DNA of 64,000 bases from Sulfurimonas sp. (GTDB lineage Bacteria > Campylobacterota > Campylobacteria > Campylobacterales > Sulfurimonadaceae), in assembly GCF_026196735.1 (NCBI RefSeq), contig NZ_JAPHUF010000007.1, positions 248,001 through 312,000 of the forward strand, in the 5' to 3' direction. The first letter of the stretch is position 1. The number at the start of each line of letters is the position of its first letter. This document shows, piece by piece, positions 55,771 to 64,000 of the stretch. The notes below the pieces were generated by a model that saw only the letters and a program-made list of their open reading frames with translations, was not told the origin of the DNA and made no database searches. The translations under genes were made by a program, and so were the position numbers.

Positions 55771-56318
55771 CAGTTAACCTCTATCAGGGAATAAACATCA
55801 GTCTTTGTTTTTAGATTGTCAATACCATCTAAAAAGCTAAGACCAATTATAAAGCAGGCCTCAACACACTCTGCTCCAGTTTGGTTTATAAGTGTTGCAG
55901 CGGCATTTGCTGTTCCGCCGGTTGCTATCAAATCATCAATCATAAGTACTTTTGCATTTTTAACTTTTGAAAAAGCATCTATATGAACTTCAATCTCGTC
56001 CACACCATATTCGAGTGAGTATTTTTCACTTATAGTAGTATATGGAAGTTTGCCTTTTTTACGGATGGGAACAAAGCCAAGGCCAAGCATCTGTGCAAGT
56101 GCAGCTCCAAATATAAAACCTCTAGCATCAATGCCCGCAATATAGTCTAGATTATATTCTTTGTATCTTTGGTATAAATGATTCATTAAAACGCTGTAAG
56201 CTTCTTTGTCATTTAAAAGAGTAGTTATGTCCTTAAACACAATTCCAGGCTTAGGAAAGTCTTTTATGTCTCTGATAGAGTCTTCGATTATTTTTCTTTC
56301 TATTTTGCTTAATGTCAT
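55770..56318 (-). CDS. apt: Adenine phosphoribosyltransferase
   Basis: 182 residues. Purine salvage: adenine plus PRPP gives AMP. The PRPP-binding motif is [18 protein letters not shown] near residue 125; [16 protein letters not shown] near 60 and IRKKGKLPY near 83 are typical. It overlaps trpB by one base and follows the coiled-coil membrane gene by 10 bases, within a long minus-strand gene string from folD to trpB. Confidence 0.95.
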   Translation of the reverse strand: MTLSKIERKIIEDSIRDIKDFPKPGIVFKDITTLLNDKEAYSVLMNHLYQRYKEYNLDYIAGIDARGFIFGAALAQMLGLGFVPIRKKGKLPYTTISEKYSLEYGVDEIEVHIDAFSKVKNAKVLMIDDLIATGGTANAAATLINQTGAECVEACFIIGLSFLDGIDNLKTKTDVYSLIEVN

Positions 56319-56328
56319 TTTTTCTCCT

Positions 56329-56661
56329 TTATAGTAAAGCGTCTATACGACCCTCAAGTGCTTTTATTTTGTTATTTAGGCGGTCAACATCACCTCTATG
56401 CTTCGTATTTCTTTGTTTAAGTATTTTAAGCTCATTTCTGAGTTTAGTTAATTCATCACTCAAAATATCAACATTACCCAAAGCGCGTTGTAGTTGAATC
56501 TGATACTTTCTAATTAGTATTTCTGCTTCTTGCAAAGTGAGCTTCATTAACTCATTGCTTCTTTGTTCTTTGCTAGTGATGCTTTTAAAGTAAAACATCT
56601 TAACGAATAGATAAACAGATACAATAGATAAAATTGTTAAAAGAGACCATTCCCAAAACAT
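56329..56661 (-). CDS. Small membrane-anchored coiled-coil protein
   Basis: 110 residues. One N-terminal membrane helix ([19 protein letters not shown]), then a heptad-rich helix to the end ([32 protein letters not shown]). So a short inner-membrane protein with a cytoplasmic or periplasmic coiled coil. No family recognised. It lies between rpiB and apt with small gaps, so probably shares their transcript. Confidence 0.65.
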   Translation of the reverse strand: MFWEWSLLTILSIVSVYLFVKMFYFKSITSKEQRSNELMKLTLQEAEILIRKYQIQLQRALGNVDILSDELTKLRNELKILKQRNTKHRGDVDRLNNKIKALEGRIDALL

Positions 56662-56678
56662 AAGCTTTCCTTTATTTT

Positions 56679-57116
56679 TTAAGAGTTTATTGCTTCAATC
56701 TTTGCTACTCTGCCAGTATGACGACCGCCATCAAAACTACCTGCACACCATGCATCAAGTATGGACTCAGCTACACCGCGACCTACGATTCTCTCACCAA
56801 AACATAGTATATTTGCATCATTGTGTCCGCGTGCAACTGTTGCAGTATATGCATCATGGCAAAGTGCTGCACGAATGCCGTGATGTCTATTTGCTGCCAT
56901 ACTCATGCCAATACCGGAACCGCAGATAAGAATACCTTGAGAGTCACTATCTGCTAAAACAGACTCTACAACTTTAACAGCATAATCAGGATAATCAACT
57001 CTATCTTTATTAAATGGACCAAGGTCTATTACTTCATGACCTTTGTCTTTAAGCAGTTCAACTGTGTAGTCTTTTAAATCAATACCGGCATGGTCAGTCG
57101 CAATATAAAACTTCAT
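56679..57116 (-). CDS. rpiB: Ribose-5-phosphate isomerase B
   Basis: 145 residues. Interconverts ribose-5-phosphate and ribulose-5-phosphate in the pentose phosphate route. The RpiB motif is ATDHAGIDLKDY at the start, with the active-site cysteine and loop in ICGSGIGMSMAANRHHGIRAAL near residue 65, and ARGHNDANILCFGERI. It follows the M50 protease gene by 11 bases. Confidence 0.95.
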   Translation of the reverse strand: MKFYIATDHAGIDLKDYTVELLKDKGHEVIDLGPFNKDRVDYPDYAVKVVESVLADSDSQGILICGSGIGMSMAANRHHGIRAALCHDAYTATVARGHNDANILCFGERIVGRGVAESILDAWCAGSFDGGRHTGRVAKIEAINS

Positions 57117-57127
57117 TTTTTTTCCTT

Positions 57128-57805
57128 TTATGATAATAGCAGATTTAAAACTGTCTGTACAGGCATTAATAGCAAATAATCTTTAAGCGGTGTCATTAAA
57201 ATTATTAAAACAACAATTATTCCATATCTCTCATTTTTATAAAAAAATTCTGCAACTGCATTTACTTTGTATTTTAATGCCAAGTGCATTAAAAAATGAG
57301 CTCCATCAAACTGAGGAATAGGAAGCAGGTTAAAAACTCCCAGAACAACATTTATGATAAGCAGTTGAAATACAAATAGATAAGCGAAAATATATACCAA
57401 ACTGTCAGCGTTTGTAGGTTGACTCATAGAGACTATAGCTATTGAAGCAAAAACTGCGAGAGTAAAGTTATATACAATTCCAGCTAAATCAACCTGCATT
57501 GCACCGTTGTATCCAGCATTTCTTATCACTGTTGCGGTGTTTATCGGTACAGGTTTAGCCCAGCCAAATAAAAAACCACTTTCTCCACCTAAAAGCATTG
57601 GTAAAAAGTACATAGCTGCAGGAACAATAATAGTACCAACCAGGTCTACATGTACAAGAGGGTTTATAGATAATCTGCCTGCATTTTTGGCAGTTGTATC
57701 ACCGTACTTGTAAGCAACCCATCCATGCATTATCTCATGCCCAATGATTGCAACAGCCAGTGCTAAAACAGCTGCTAAAATTTTTAGTAAATCAATAGAT
57801 TCCAT
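57128..57805 (-). CDS. Site-2 protease family (M50) membrane metallopeptidase
   Basis: 225 residues, several hydrophobic helices. The zinc motif HEIMHG is in the first helix region (AIIGHEIMHGWVAYKYGD) and the third ligand in VFNLLPIPQFDGAHFL near residue 160. This is the compact PDZ-free S2P type, which cuts membrane-embedded substrates; the substrate is unknown. It overlaps lepB by 14 bases, suggesting a link with protein export or membrane-protein turnover. Confidence 0.88.
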   Translation of the reverse strand: MESIDLLKILAAVLALAVAIIGHEIMHGWVAYKYGDTTAKNAGRLSINPLVHVDLVGTIIVPAAMYFLPMLLGGESGFLFGWAKPVPINTATVIRNAGYNGAMQVDLAGIVYNFTLAVFASIAIVSMSQPTNADSLVYIFAYLFVFQLLIINVVLGVFNLLPIPQFDGAHFLMHLALKYKVNAVAEFFYKNERYGIIVVLIILMTPLKDYLLLMPVQTVLNLLLS

Positions 57806-58601
57806 AATCGTCTTTATCTGTTTTTATTCTCTCTTGAACGGCTCTGTTTAAAATAGAAGGAGCTTCTAAGTCCGTTGGAGTCTTTCCTATACGATCCCAT
57901 CTGATTTCCCAGTCTTTGTCAACACTAAAGTAAACAAACCATGGCGTTCCTTCTATGTTTTCATAAGGAACTGCTCCCCAGAAACGGCTGTCATTTGAGT
58001 GATCACGGTTATCACCCATCATGAAATAATTGTCTTCGTCAACTTTAATTGGAGCGTAATTAAATAGCTGCATAGGGTATTGTCCGTTATTTATGATTTT
58101 TTCATCATTATGAATACCGGGATGTTTCTTCCTGTATGGATTTTTAACCCAAAGTTTTTGGGCAAAAACTACAAGTTCATGGTCTTTAAAGTTCTCTTTT
58201 ATCCACTCGTCACCTTCGCTGTGGTGTATAAAAAGATCTTTCTTTAAAAGAAAAAGCTCATCTCCAGGAAGGGCAACACATCTCTTTACAAAGTGTGTTT
58301 TTGGATTGTGTGGAGGTCTAAATATAACAATATCACCTCTTTTTGGCTTGTCTCCATCCATAAGACGAAGAGAATCACTCCATGGCATGATAGATACTTC
58401 CAAAAATGGAAGATGCGGCATAGGTATGCCGTATGCAAATTTTTTAGCAAAAAGATGATCACCAATAAGAAGAGAGTCTTTCATTGAGCCACTAGGGATT
58501 CTGAAAGCCTGTGCAATGAAAAATATAACAAAAAGAACTATAATGATAGTTCCAGTCCATGAGTTAGAGAATTTATATGTTTTGTGTAAAAATTCTTTCA
58601 T
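57792..58601 (-). CDS. lepB: Signal peptidase I
   Basis: 269 residues. Removes signal peptides from exported proteins at the outer face of the inner membrane. One membrane helix, then the catalytic serine in IPSGSMKDSLLIGDH near residue 37, the general-base lysine in HFVKRCVALPGDEL near 105, and MGDNRDHSNDSRFWG near 195. It overlaps folD by one base and the M50 gene by 14. Confidence 0.96.
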   Translation of the reverse strand: MKEFLHKTYKFSNSWTGTIIIVLFVIFFIAQAFRIPSGSMKDSLLIGDHLFAKKFAYGIPMPHLPFLEVSIMPWSDSLRLMDGDKPKRGDIVIFRPPHNPKTHFVKRCVALPGDELFLLKKDLFIHHSEGDEWIKENFKDHELVVFAQKLWVKNPYRKKHPGIHNDEKIINNGQYPMQLFNYAPIKVDEDNYFMMGDNRDHSNDSRFWGAVPYENIEGTPWFVYFSVDKDWEIRWDRIGKTPTDLEAPSILNRAVQERIKTDKDDYGIY

Positions 58602-59476
58602 TAAATATTAGTCTCCATATCTGCTTTGGCTTTTGCATTTACTTTTGCAGCTTTTAGGGTATTACTTAAAAGCATTGCAATAGTCATAGGACCGACTCCA
58701 CCGGGGCTTGGTGTAATGTATGAGCTTTTTTTACTTACATTTTCAAAGTCAACATCACCGACAAGTTTTCCCTCTTTGGTTCTGCTTACACCGATATCGA
58801 TGATTACAACATCATCTTTAACCATATCTTGTGTTATAAGATTGATAACACCTACACCAACAAAAATCATATCAGCATTAAGAGTGTGTTTTTTCAAATC
58901 ATCAGTAAAAATATGACATATTTCAACCGTAGCATTAGCATTTAAAAGTAGGGCAGCCATAGGTTTGCCGACAATATTTGATGCACCTACAACTACACAG
59001 TTTTTACCTTTTACATCAATGTTGTATTCTTCTAAAAGCTTCATAACTCCAAGCGGTGTACATGGCACAAAACCATCAAGGTTAGTGGCTAAGCGACCAA
59101 CATTAAATGGATGAAAACCATCAACATCTTTCTCAGGAGCAACAAGTTCTAAAAGCTTAGTTGTATCAATGTGCTCCGGCAGAGGAAGTTGAATTAAAAT
59201 ACCATCAACATTCGTGTCATTGTTTAACATTGTGATTGTTTTTTCTATTGCTTCTTGCGAGATACTTTGAGGCATATCATGTGTAATAGAATAAAAACCA
59301 ACTCTATCACATGCTTTTTTCTTCATATTTACATAAGCAGCACTTGCCGGGTCTTGACCAACTAAAACAACTGCTAAACCGGGTGTGCATCCACAAGTGT
59401 CTTTTAGTTTTTTTACTTCATCCGCTACTTGTATCTCTATTTTTTTTGAAAGTGCTCTACCATCAAGAAGTTGCAT
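58601..59476 (-). CDS. folD: Methylenetetrahydrofolate dehydrogenase/cyclohydrolase
   Basis: 291 residues. Makes 10-formyl-THF from 5,10-methylene-THF, with NADP. Active-site lysine in YVNMKKKACDRVG near residue 55; QLPLPEHI near 97; GASNIVGKPMA near 165; and the terminal TPSPGGVGPMTIAMLL. It leads the minus-strand gene string folD-lepB-M50-rpiB-(coiled coil)-apt-trpB. Confidence 0.96.
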   Translation of the reverse strand: MQLLDGRALSKKIEIQVADEVKKLKDTCGCTPGLAVVLVGQDPASAAYVNMKKKACDRVGFYSITHDMPQSISQEAIEKTITMLNNDTNVDGILIQLPLPEHIDTTKLLELVAPEKDVDGFHPFNVGRLATNLDGFVPCTPLGVMKLLEEYNIDVKGKNCVVVGASNIVGKPMAALLLNANATVEICHIFTDDLKKHTLNADMIFVGVGVINLITQDMVKDDVVIIDIGVSRTKEGKLVGDVDFENVSKKSSYITPSPGGVGPMTIAMLLSNTLKAAKVNAKAKADMETNI

Positions 59477-59534
59477 TTAAACCCCATAAATTATTTTTTT
59501 GTTATTATACCGTTATATATTAAAAGGTCGCTTT

Positions 59535-59885
59535 ATGAGATATGTCTTGTTTTTATTATTACCATTTTACTTATATGCAGCTAGCAGTTTTATCACTCCT
59601 ATGGAATACTCTTCATCATTATATAAAAATCCAAGAGGAATAGGCTGTAACAACTGCCATGGTAAAAATGGTGAGGGTAAATTAGTTGCTACTTATATGC
59701 ACAAAGGCGAAAAAAAAAGTTTTGGCGGTCCTGCAATTAACAGTATGGATTTTGATAGATTTCATGAAGCCTTAAACAAAAGAATAAATGGAATGCCTAG
59801 ATATTTTTTAACAAAAAAAGAGATTCAGGCACTTTATTTCTATTTGCAGCAAAAAGATAAGAAAAGTAAAAAAAATGAAAAATGA
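59535..59885 (+). CDS. Periplasmic monoheme cytochrome c
   Basis: 116 residues from the ATG at 59535 (AAAAGG upstream); the signal peptide MRYVLFLLLPFYLYA begins there. A single heme site CNNCH near residue 40, then a likely Met ligand in NGMPRYFLT near 90. Class I small cytochrome c, an electron shuttle in the periplasm. It overlaps the CitE-like gene by 11 bases, an unusual pairing. It is divergent from folD. Confidence 0.82.
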   Translation: MRYVLFLLLPFYLYAASSFITPMEYSSSLYKNPRGIGCNNCHGKNGEGKLVATYMHKGEKKSFGGPAINSMDFDRFHEALNKRINGMPRYFLTKKEIQALYFYLQQKDKKSKKNEK

Positions 59886-60819
59886 TTTACTTCAAAAAAT
59901 AAAAACAGCTTATGAAAATAGAGACTTAAAAGCTCTGGACACACTTGCTACTCCTGCATTTAGAGAAATCAATAAAAATAATGATTTTCGTTCTGTCTTA
60001 ATGCTCTCATGTAATAATATAAAACACTTAAGTAAGATAGAGCAGCTTGAAGCAGAGTGTATTATGTTAAATTTAGAAGATGGAGTAAGTCCGCAAGACA
60101 AGTCTTTTGCCTTGGTATTATGTGCCATATTTTTAAAAGAACATCAAGAGAGTAATAAAAAAATTGTAGTAAGAGTCAATGCACTTGATGAAGGCGGATA
60201 CGAAGAAATTACCTATTTAAATCAGTTTATGCCTGATGCTGTAAGAGTCCCAAAAATTAGAAATAAAGATGAAGTAAAAAGAATTCGTGCTCTATTACAT
60301 GATGATATTGAGCTTCATCTTTCTATAGAAACTGCTGATGCATGGCATAATCTCTCTTCATTGAAGATTGACAAAAGAGTAACAACTTTTTATCTTGGCA
60401 TATTGGATTTGTTTGCAGATATAAAATTATCCCAAAGTCTTATAAGAAGAGATAACCCAACAATGCTTTATATGCTTTCACACTTCTTAATTACATGTAA
60501 AACAATGGGTGTAAAACCAGTCTCATTTGTATATCAGGATTTTAAAAATTTAGAAGAGTTTAGTAAATGGGTTGAACTTGAAAAAAATATGGGCTATGAT
60601 GCAAAAGGCTGTATATCTCCCCAGCAAGTTCTACATGTCAATAGTATATTTGTAGATGAAGAAAAAGAGCTAGAGAGAGCGCAAATAATTATAAAACTGT
60701 ATGAGATGCATGCGCAAGAAGGCGTTACAGGCTTTGTAGATGAAGAGTTTGGATTTATCGATGAACCTGTCTACAAAGGTGCTTTGGCTTTAATATCAAA
60801 AGTTTCAATATCTAGCTAG
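59875..60819 (+). CDS. HpcH/HpaI aldolase/citrate lyase family protein (CitE-like)
   Basis: 314 residues. A TIM-barrel enzyme of the CitE/malyl-CoA lyase group: LMLSCNNIKHLSK near residue 42, the metal-binding ECIMLNLEDGVSPQDKSFA near 62, VVRVNALDEGGYEE near 97, VRVPKIRN, and IETADAWHN near 155. The substrate is probably a CoA or acid ester, but no citrate lyase partner genes are present. Cytoplasmic. It overlaps the cytochrome stop and converges with tonB, sharing 15 bases. Confidence 0.75.
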   Translation: MKNDLLQKIKTAYENRDLKALDTLATPAFREINKNNDFRSVLMLSCNNIKHLSKIEQLEAECIMLNLEDGVSPQDKSFALVLCAIFLKEHQESNKKIVVRVNALDEGGYEEITYLNQFMPDAVRVPKIRNKDEVKRIRALLHDDIELHLSIETADAWHNLSSLKIDKRVTTFYLGILDLFADIKLSQSLIRRDNPTMLYMLSHFLITCKTMGVKPVSFVYQDFKNLEEFSKWVELEKNMGYDAKGCISPQQVLHVNSIFVDEEKELERAQIIIKLYEMHAQEGVTGFVDEEFGFIDEPVYKGALALISKVSISS

Positions 60820-61701
60820 ATTGTAAAATACGTTATATCTGATTAGTATTTTCTCTTGCGGTCTTGGATATCTGCTGTAAGCGTATTCAATAGTCTCTTT
60901 TGTTGTGTCGTCCAGTACAAAATAGCCACTTGTTTTTATAAACTTAAAGTCTGTCATATCTCCATTTGGATGAAGGTAAAACTCTATTACATTGGTTCTG
61001 TTTACGTTAAGGTCTTTGGAAAGGTTTACTCTTGCTACTCTAGTTAATATTTGTTGTGTAATCCTTCTCATAATCTCTCGATTATCTAAAATATATTGTT
61101 GTTGACCAGGAGTAAGTTTGCCAAACTCGTCACCATATAACTCTTTTATATCATTGGTTATGTTGCTGCCGCTGCTTACCGTTTTCTTCTCTTTTTTAAC
61201 TTCTTCATCTGATTTATCTTCTAAAAGCCAGTCATAAGAGTCATACTTAGGTTTTTTGACTTCTTTTGGTACTTTAGGCTTTAGTTCTACATATGGTTTA
61301 GTAGGCGGAAGAGGCTCTATCTTTGGTAAAGGTTCCGGCTCATGTTTTTCTTCTATTTTCTCAGGAGGGTTTATAGGCATCTTTTTAACAACCGGCATCT
61401 TCTCTATTTTCTTTTGGTCATATTTAACAGGTTCTTTTTTTGCAGGTTTAACTATCTCTTTTAGTTGTTTACCTTTTGGCATTGGCGGTGCAATATTTCT
61501 TGGTTGTTCAACAACTTTTTTAACCTCTCCTAAATCTTTGATTTTTTTTGGCATCTCTTTTAGAGCAACCTTTATCCTTTTTTCTTGGGGTTTTTTATCT
61601 TCTTTAATCTCTGGTAACATGCTCCCCAGTAGCCAAAATAGAAGAAGAAATATAAAGTGAATTAAAAGTGCTACAAAAAGTGCAAAATATGAACGATTCA
61701 A
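60805..61701 (-). CDS. TonB-like energy transducer
   Basis: 298 residues. One N-terminal membrane helix (ALFVALLIHFIFLLLFWLLG), a long proline/lysine-rich periplasmic spacer (about 35-165, rich in PxxK and EPEPLP), and a folded C-terminal TonB-type domain (NRTNVIEFYLHPNGDMTDFK). It passes proton-motive-force energy, via ExbB/ExbD, to outer-membrane receptors; exbBD are not in the window. TolA-like function is an alternative. Divergent from hemL. Confidence 0.8.
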   Translation of the reverse strand: MNRSYFALFVALLIHFIFLLLFWLLGSMLPEIKEDKKPQEKRIKVALKEMPKKIKDLGEVKKVVEQPRNIAPPMPKGKQLKEIVKPAKKEPVKYDQKKIEKMPVVKKMPINPPEKIEEKHEPEPLPKIEPLPPTKPYVELKPKVPKEVKKPKYDSYDWLLEDKSDEEVKKEKKTVSSGSNITNDIKELYGDEFGKLTPGQQQYILDNREIMRRITQQILTRVARVNLSKDLNVNRTNVIEFYLHPNGDMTDFKFIKTSGYFVLDDTTKETIEYAYSRYPRPQEKILIRYNVFYNLARY

Positions 61702-61794
61702 ACGATTCCATTTATTTAAAGATATTTGAATTATTATAACTAATATAAATTAATACTTCTTAGCTATAATAACAAAAAAATATTAAGGTTATTT

Positions 61795-63087
61795 ATGAGT
61801 ATTGATAATTCACTTAAAGCTTTTGAGCAAGCACAAGATTTAATCCCAGGTGGAGTAAACTCTCCAGTAAGAGCATTTAGCAGTGTTGGAGGTTCTCCTA
61901 TCTTTATAGCTGAAGGTGAGGGCGGATACTTAAAAGATATAGACGGCAACAAGTATGTAGATTTTGTGCAGAGTTGGGGGCCGCTTATCTTTGGTCACAG
62001 AGATGAGTCGATTGAAGCTGCTGTTATAGAGGCTGTTAAGCATGGTTTGAGTTTTGGTGCACCAACAAAGGCAGAGACAGAACTTGCAGAGCTTGTGGTA
62101 TCTATGTTTGATTCTATAGACAAGATAAGATTTGTAAGCAGTGGAACAGAAGCGGTTATGAGTGCAATTCGTTTGGCTAGAGGTTACACGGGTCGTGATG
62201 ATATTGTAAAATTTACGGGTTGTTATCATGGTCATAGTGATTCACTTTTAGTTGAAGCAGGAAGCGGGGCAGTTACATTTGGTAATCCAAGTTCACCAGG
62301 GGTTCCAGCCGATTTTACAAAACATACACTTTTAGCTACATACAATGACATAGAAAGTGTAAAAAAATGTTTTGCAGATTCAAAAGATATAGCATGTGTT
62401 ATTATTGAGCCAATAGCAGGAAATATGGGTCTTGTTCCTGCTGATAAAGAGTTTTTAGCCCAGCTAAGAAAGATTTGTGATGAAAATGGAACGCTTCTTA
62501 TTTTTGATGAAGTTATGAGTGGTTTTAGAGCTACAATAAATGGTGCTGAGTCTATTACTGGAACTAAACCTGACATAGTTACTCTTGGTAAAGTTATCGG
62601 TGGCGGTATGCCGGTTGGTGCTTTTGGTGCAAGAAAAGAGATTATGGCACAGCTTTCTCCTGAGGGACCGGTATATCAAGCCGGTACATTAAGCGGAAAT
62701 CCGGTTGCGATGGCAGCGGGACTTGCAGCACTTTCAAAATTAAAGAAAAATGCATCAGTTATGTCTGTTTTAAATGCGCGCGCAACTAGACTTGTTGAGG
62801 GAATGCAAAAAGAGGCTGAGGCTTGTGGAATCACAATGCAGATAGATACAAGAGGAAGCATGTTTGGATTTTTCTTTAATGAAAAGCCTGTTAAAAACTT
62901 CGCAGATGCATGTAACTCAGATGCAGCACTTTTTGCAAAATTTCACTCTGGCATGCTTAATGAAGGTTTTTATTTTGCGTGTTCACTTTATGAGACAGGT
63001 TTTATTTCAACTGCAACTACTGATGAGATGATTGAAGATACTATCAAAGCAAGTGCAAGAGTATTTAAAGCGATAACGAATGCCTGA
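61795..63087 (+). CDS. hemL: Glutamate-1-semialdehyde 2,1-aminomutase
   Basis: 430 residues. PLP enzyme that makes 5-aminolevulinate for heme. Start [18 protein letters not shown] at 18-35; [21 protein letters not shown] near 120; PLP-lysine in [17 protein letters not shown] near 265. AAGG lies before the ATG and TATAAT at 61765-61770 may be the -10 box. It overlaps the AtpZ-like gene by eight bases. Confidence 0.96.
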   Translation: MSIDNSLKAFEQAQDLIPGGVNSPVRAFSSVGGSPIFIAEGEGGYLKDIDGNKYVDFVQSWGPLIFGHRDESIEAAVIEAVKHGLSFGAPTKAETELAELVVSMFDSIDKIRFVSSGTEAVMSAIRLARGYTGRDDIVKFTGCYHGHSDSLLVEAGSGAVTFGNPSSPGVPADFTKHTLLATYNDIESVKKCFADSKDIACVIIEPIAGNMGLVPADKEFLAQLRKICDENGTLLIFDEVMSGFRATINGAESITGTKPDIVTLGKVIGGGMPVGAFGARKEIMAQLSPEGPVYQAGTLSGNPVAMAAGLAALSKLKKNASVMSVLNARATRLVEGMQKEAEACGITMQIDTRGSMFGFFFNEKPVKNFADACNSDAALFAKFHSGMLNEGFYFACSLYETGFISTATTDEMIEDTIKASARVFKAITNA

Positions 63088-63418
63088 AGACAAAGAAGAA
63101 CACACAGAAGAAAAAAAGCCTAAAATAAAACCGATTATTGAGGCTGCTGACAGTCTTTCACTCGGGATATCAATGGTCGTAGCAATTGTTATGGGCATTG
63201 GAATAGGCTATCTTCTTAGAAGTCTCACTGAAATATCTTGGACTTTTTGGATTGGTGTTTTTATCGGTATTGCTGCTGCAATTTTAAATGTATACAAAGC
63301 TTATTCAAAGCAGTACAAGGCGTATGAAGAGTTAGCAAAAGAACCTCGTTATGCAATGAAAAAACAGCTTGATAACAAAGATGACGATGATGAGGATTAT
63401 GGTGAAAAAAACTATTAG
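63080..63418 (+). CDS. AtpZ/AtpI-like membrane protein
   Basis: 112 residues with charged ends and two membrane helices (about 30-50, [16 protein letters not shown]; and 55-75, [19 protein letters not shown]). This shape, with G-x-G-x-G in the first helix, fits the AtpZ/AtpI family linked to F1F0 ATP synthase assembly or Mg transport, though no atp genes are adjacent. It overlaps hemL by eight bases and the next gene by 20. Confidence 0.72.
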   Translation: MPEDKEEHTEEKKPKIKPIIEAADSLSLGISMVVAIVMGIGIGYLLRSLTEISWTFWIGVFIGIAAAILNVYKAYSKQYKAYEELAKEPRYAMKKQLDNKDDDDEDYGEKNY

Positions 63419-63911
63419 ACTTTTGTTTATAGTTGAGGCACTAATCTTATCTACAAATATAATATCATTTGAATTTTTTATTAATTTACAAATAGCCTTC
63501 CTTAGTAGTTTTTTTATTATTATGGGCTCAATGTATGCTTATAATAAAATGATTAAGACTCAGGTTGCTCAAGATAATATTGATGAACAAAGAGATGTCC
63601 TTGATGAAATAGAGGACCCTCATGAACTTTACGATGATGAACCTATAAATAATACTCCAGTAGAAGAGTTAGATTTAAAGGCCATAGTTAAACAAGAGAA
63701 GAAAAAGATAAAAATTTTAAATATAAAAGATATGAAAAAAGGCGGTAAAGCGAGTGTTTCACTTTATAGACTCGCACCTTATCTATTTTTGATATTAGGG
63801 TTTATCGCGCTCAAAAACAATGAACTATTGAATATTGGCATATATCTTCCATCACTGCTTGTTGGAATTGTTATAGGTTATAGTAGCTCTAAGAGTCTAT
63901 ATAGCACTTAA
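63399..63911 (+). CDS. Membrane protein of unknown function
   Basis: 170 residues; the ATG at 63399 or the GTG at 63402 are both possible, with GAGG just upstream. Four likely membrane segments: an N-terminal pair (LLFIVEALILSTNIISFEFF, LQIAFLSSFFIIMGSMYAY), an acidic loop with EDPHELYDDEP, then a C-terminal pair (LAPYLFLILGFIAL, IYLPSLLVGIVIGYS). I do not recognise a family. Co-transcribed with hemL and the AtpZ-like gene. Confidence 0.6.
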   Translation: MVKKTIRLLFIVEALILSTNIISFEFFINLQIAFLSSFFIIMGSMYAYNKMIKTQVAQDNIDEQRDVLDEIEDPHELYDDEPINNTPVEELDLKAIVKQEKKKIKILNIKDMKKGGKASVSLYRLAPYLFLILGFIALKNNELLNIGIYLPSLLVGIVIGYSSSKSLYST

Positions 63912-64000
63912 GATGTAATCATAGGAATATTGATAGTTACGGATTTTTTGATATCCATGTAAAAGCTTGTGTCTGTAGTTAAAACTTCCAATTCATTTAT
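63908..64000 (-). CDS. C-terminal fragment of an unidentified gene
   Basis: Open for 30 codons from the window edge to a TAA at 63910-63908, ending YMDIKKSVTINIPMITS; its stop overlaps the convergent membrane-protein gene by four bases. Too short to identify. Confidence 0.35.
   Translation of the reverse strand: MNELEVLTTDTSFYMDIKKSVTINIPMITS

Overview
The window is a gene-dense, AT-rich chromosome segment of a Campylobacterota (former Epsilonproteobacteria) organism, most like a free-living, respiring, flagellated Sulfurimonas-type bacterium. This assignment comes from gene content and order, not a database search. The main pointers are the frdCAB fumarate reductase order, an SdhABE-type (HdrB-like anchor) succinate dehydrogenase, the run aroB - mscS - mtaB - FtsH-like - bioV that I remember from Helicobacter pylori (HP0283-HP0287), several c-type cytochromes, and a PomAB-like flagellar stator. 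No tRNA, rRNA, CRISPR array, transposase or integrase was seen.

Layout. 1-2.0 kb: start of a prepilin peptidase gene, uppS and coaBC (minus). 2.1-5.6 kb: a CARDB-like secreted protein, a degenerate EAL/HDOD protein, an ankyrin-repeat protein, a tandem CDGSH protein and a cold-shock protein with a long leader. 5.8-7.1 kb: a small accessory stretch with an ORF6N/phospholipase-D-like protein. 7.2-11.4 kb: an SbcD/SbcC-type nuclease operon with an unknown third gene. 11.5-19.7 kb: a pentaheme cytochrome, glmU, the stator genes with fliP, trmA and a TrkA-like protein. 19.7-26.5 kb: the aroB operon, a large folded intergenic element, and mogA. 26.5-34.8 kb: frdCAB, xth and sdhABE, giving one enzyme set for fumarate reduction and one for succinate oxidation. 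35.0-41.3 kb: a cofactor-free SdhB/SdhE-like protein, a degenerate GGDEF protein, thiL-truD-psd, and ychF. 41.6-52.9 kb: a type I secretion operon (TolC, ABC, HlyD, LuxR regulator) converging on a giant LapA-like adhesin gene. 53-64 kb: housekeeping genes (pepA, trpB, apt, rpiB, M50 protease, lepB, folD), a monoheme cytochrome with a CitE-like protein, tonB, hemL, an AtpZ-like gene and two small membrane or partial genes at the edge.

The most unusual item is the protein at 34997-36073, divergent from sdhA. It aligns by eye with SdhB over its first two thirds and with the C-terminal half of SdhE over its last third, but has lost every iron-sulfur cysteine. Other items worth attention are an FtsH-like AAA protein whose HEXXH zinc site is replaced by QAAKV, a three-way-junction inverted repeat at 25816-25946, an over-represented DNA word (ACATGTAG, often as TGACATGTAG) used in several reading frames and between genes, and a LapA-type adhesin with a TAAG motif where LapG would cut.

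All functional calls rest on motifs read by eye. Start codons were moved downstream where a ribosome-binding site, signal peptide or promoter argued for it, and this is stated in each entry.
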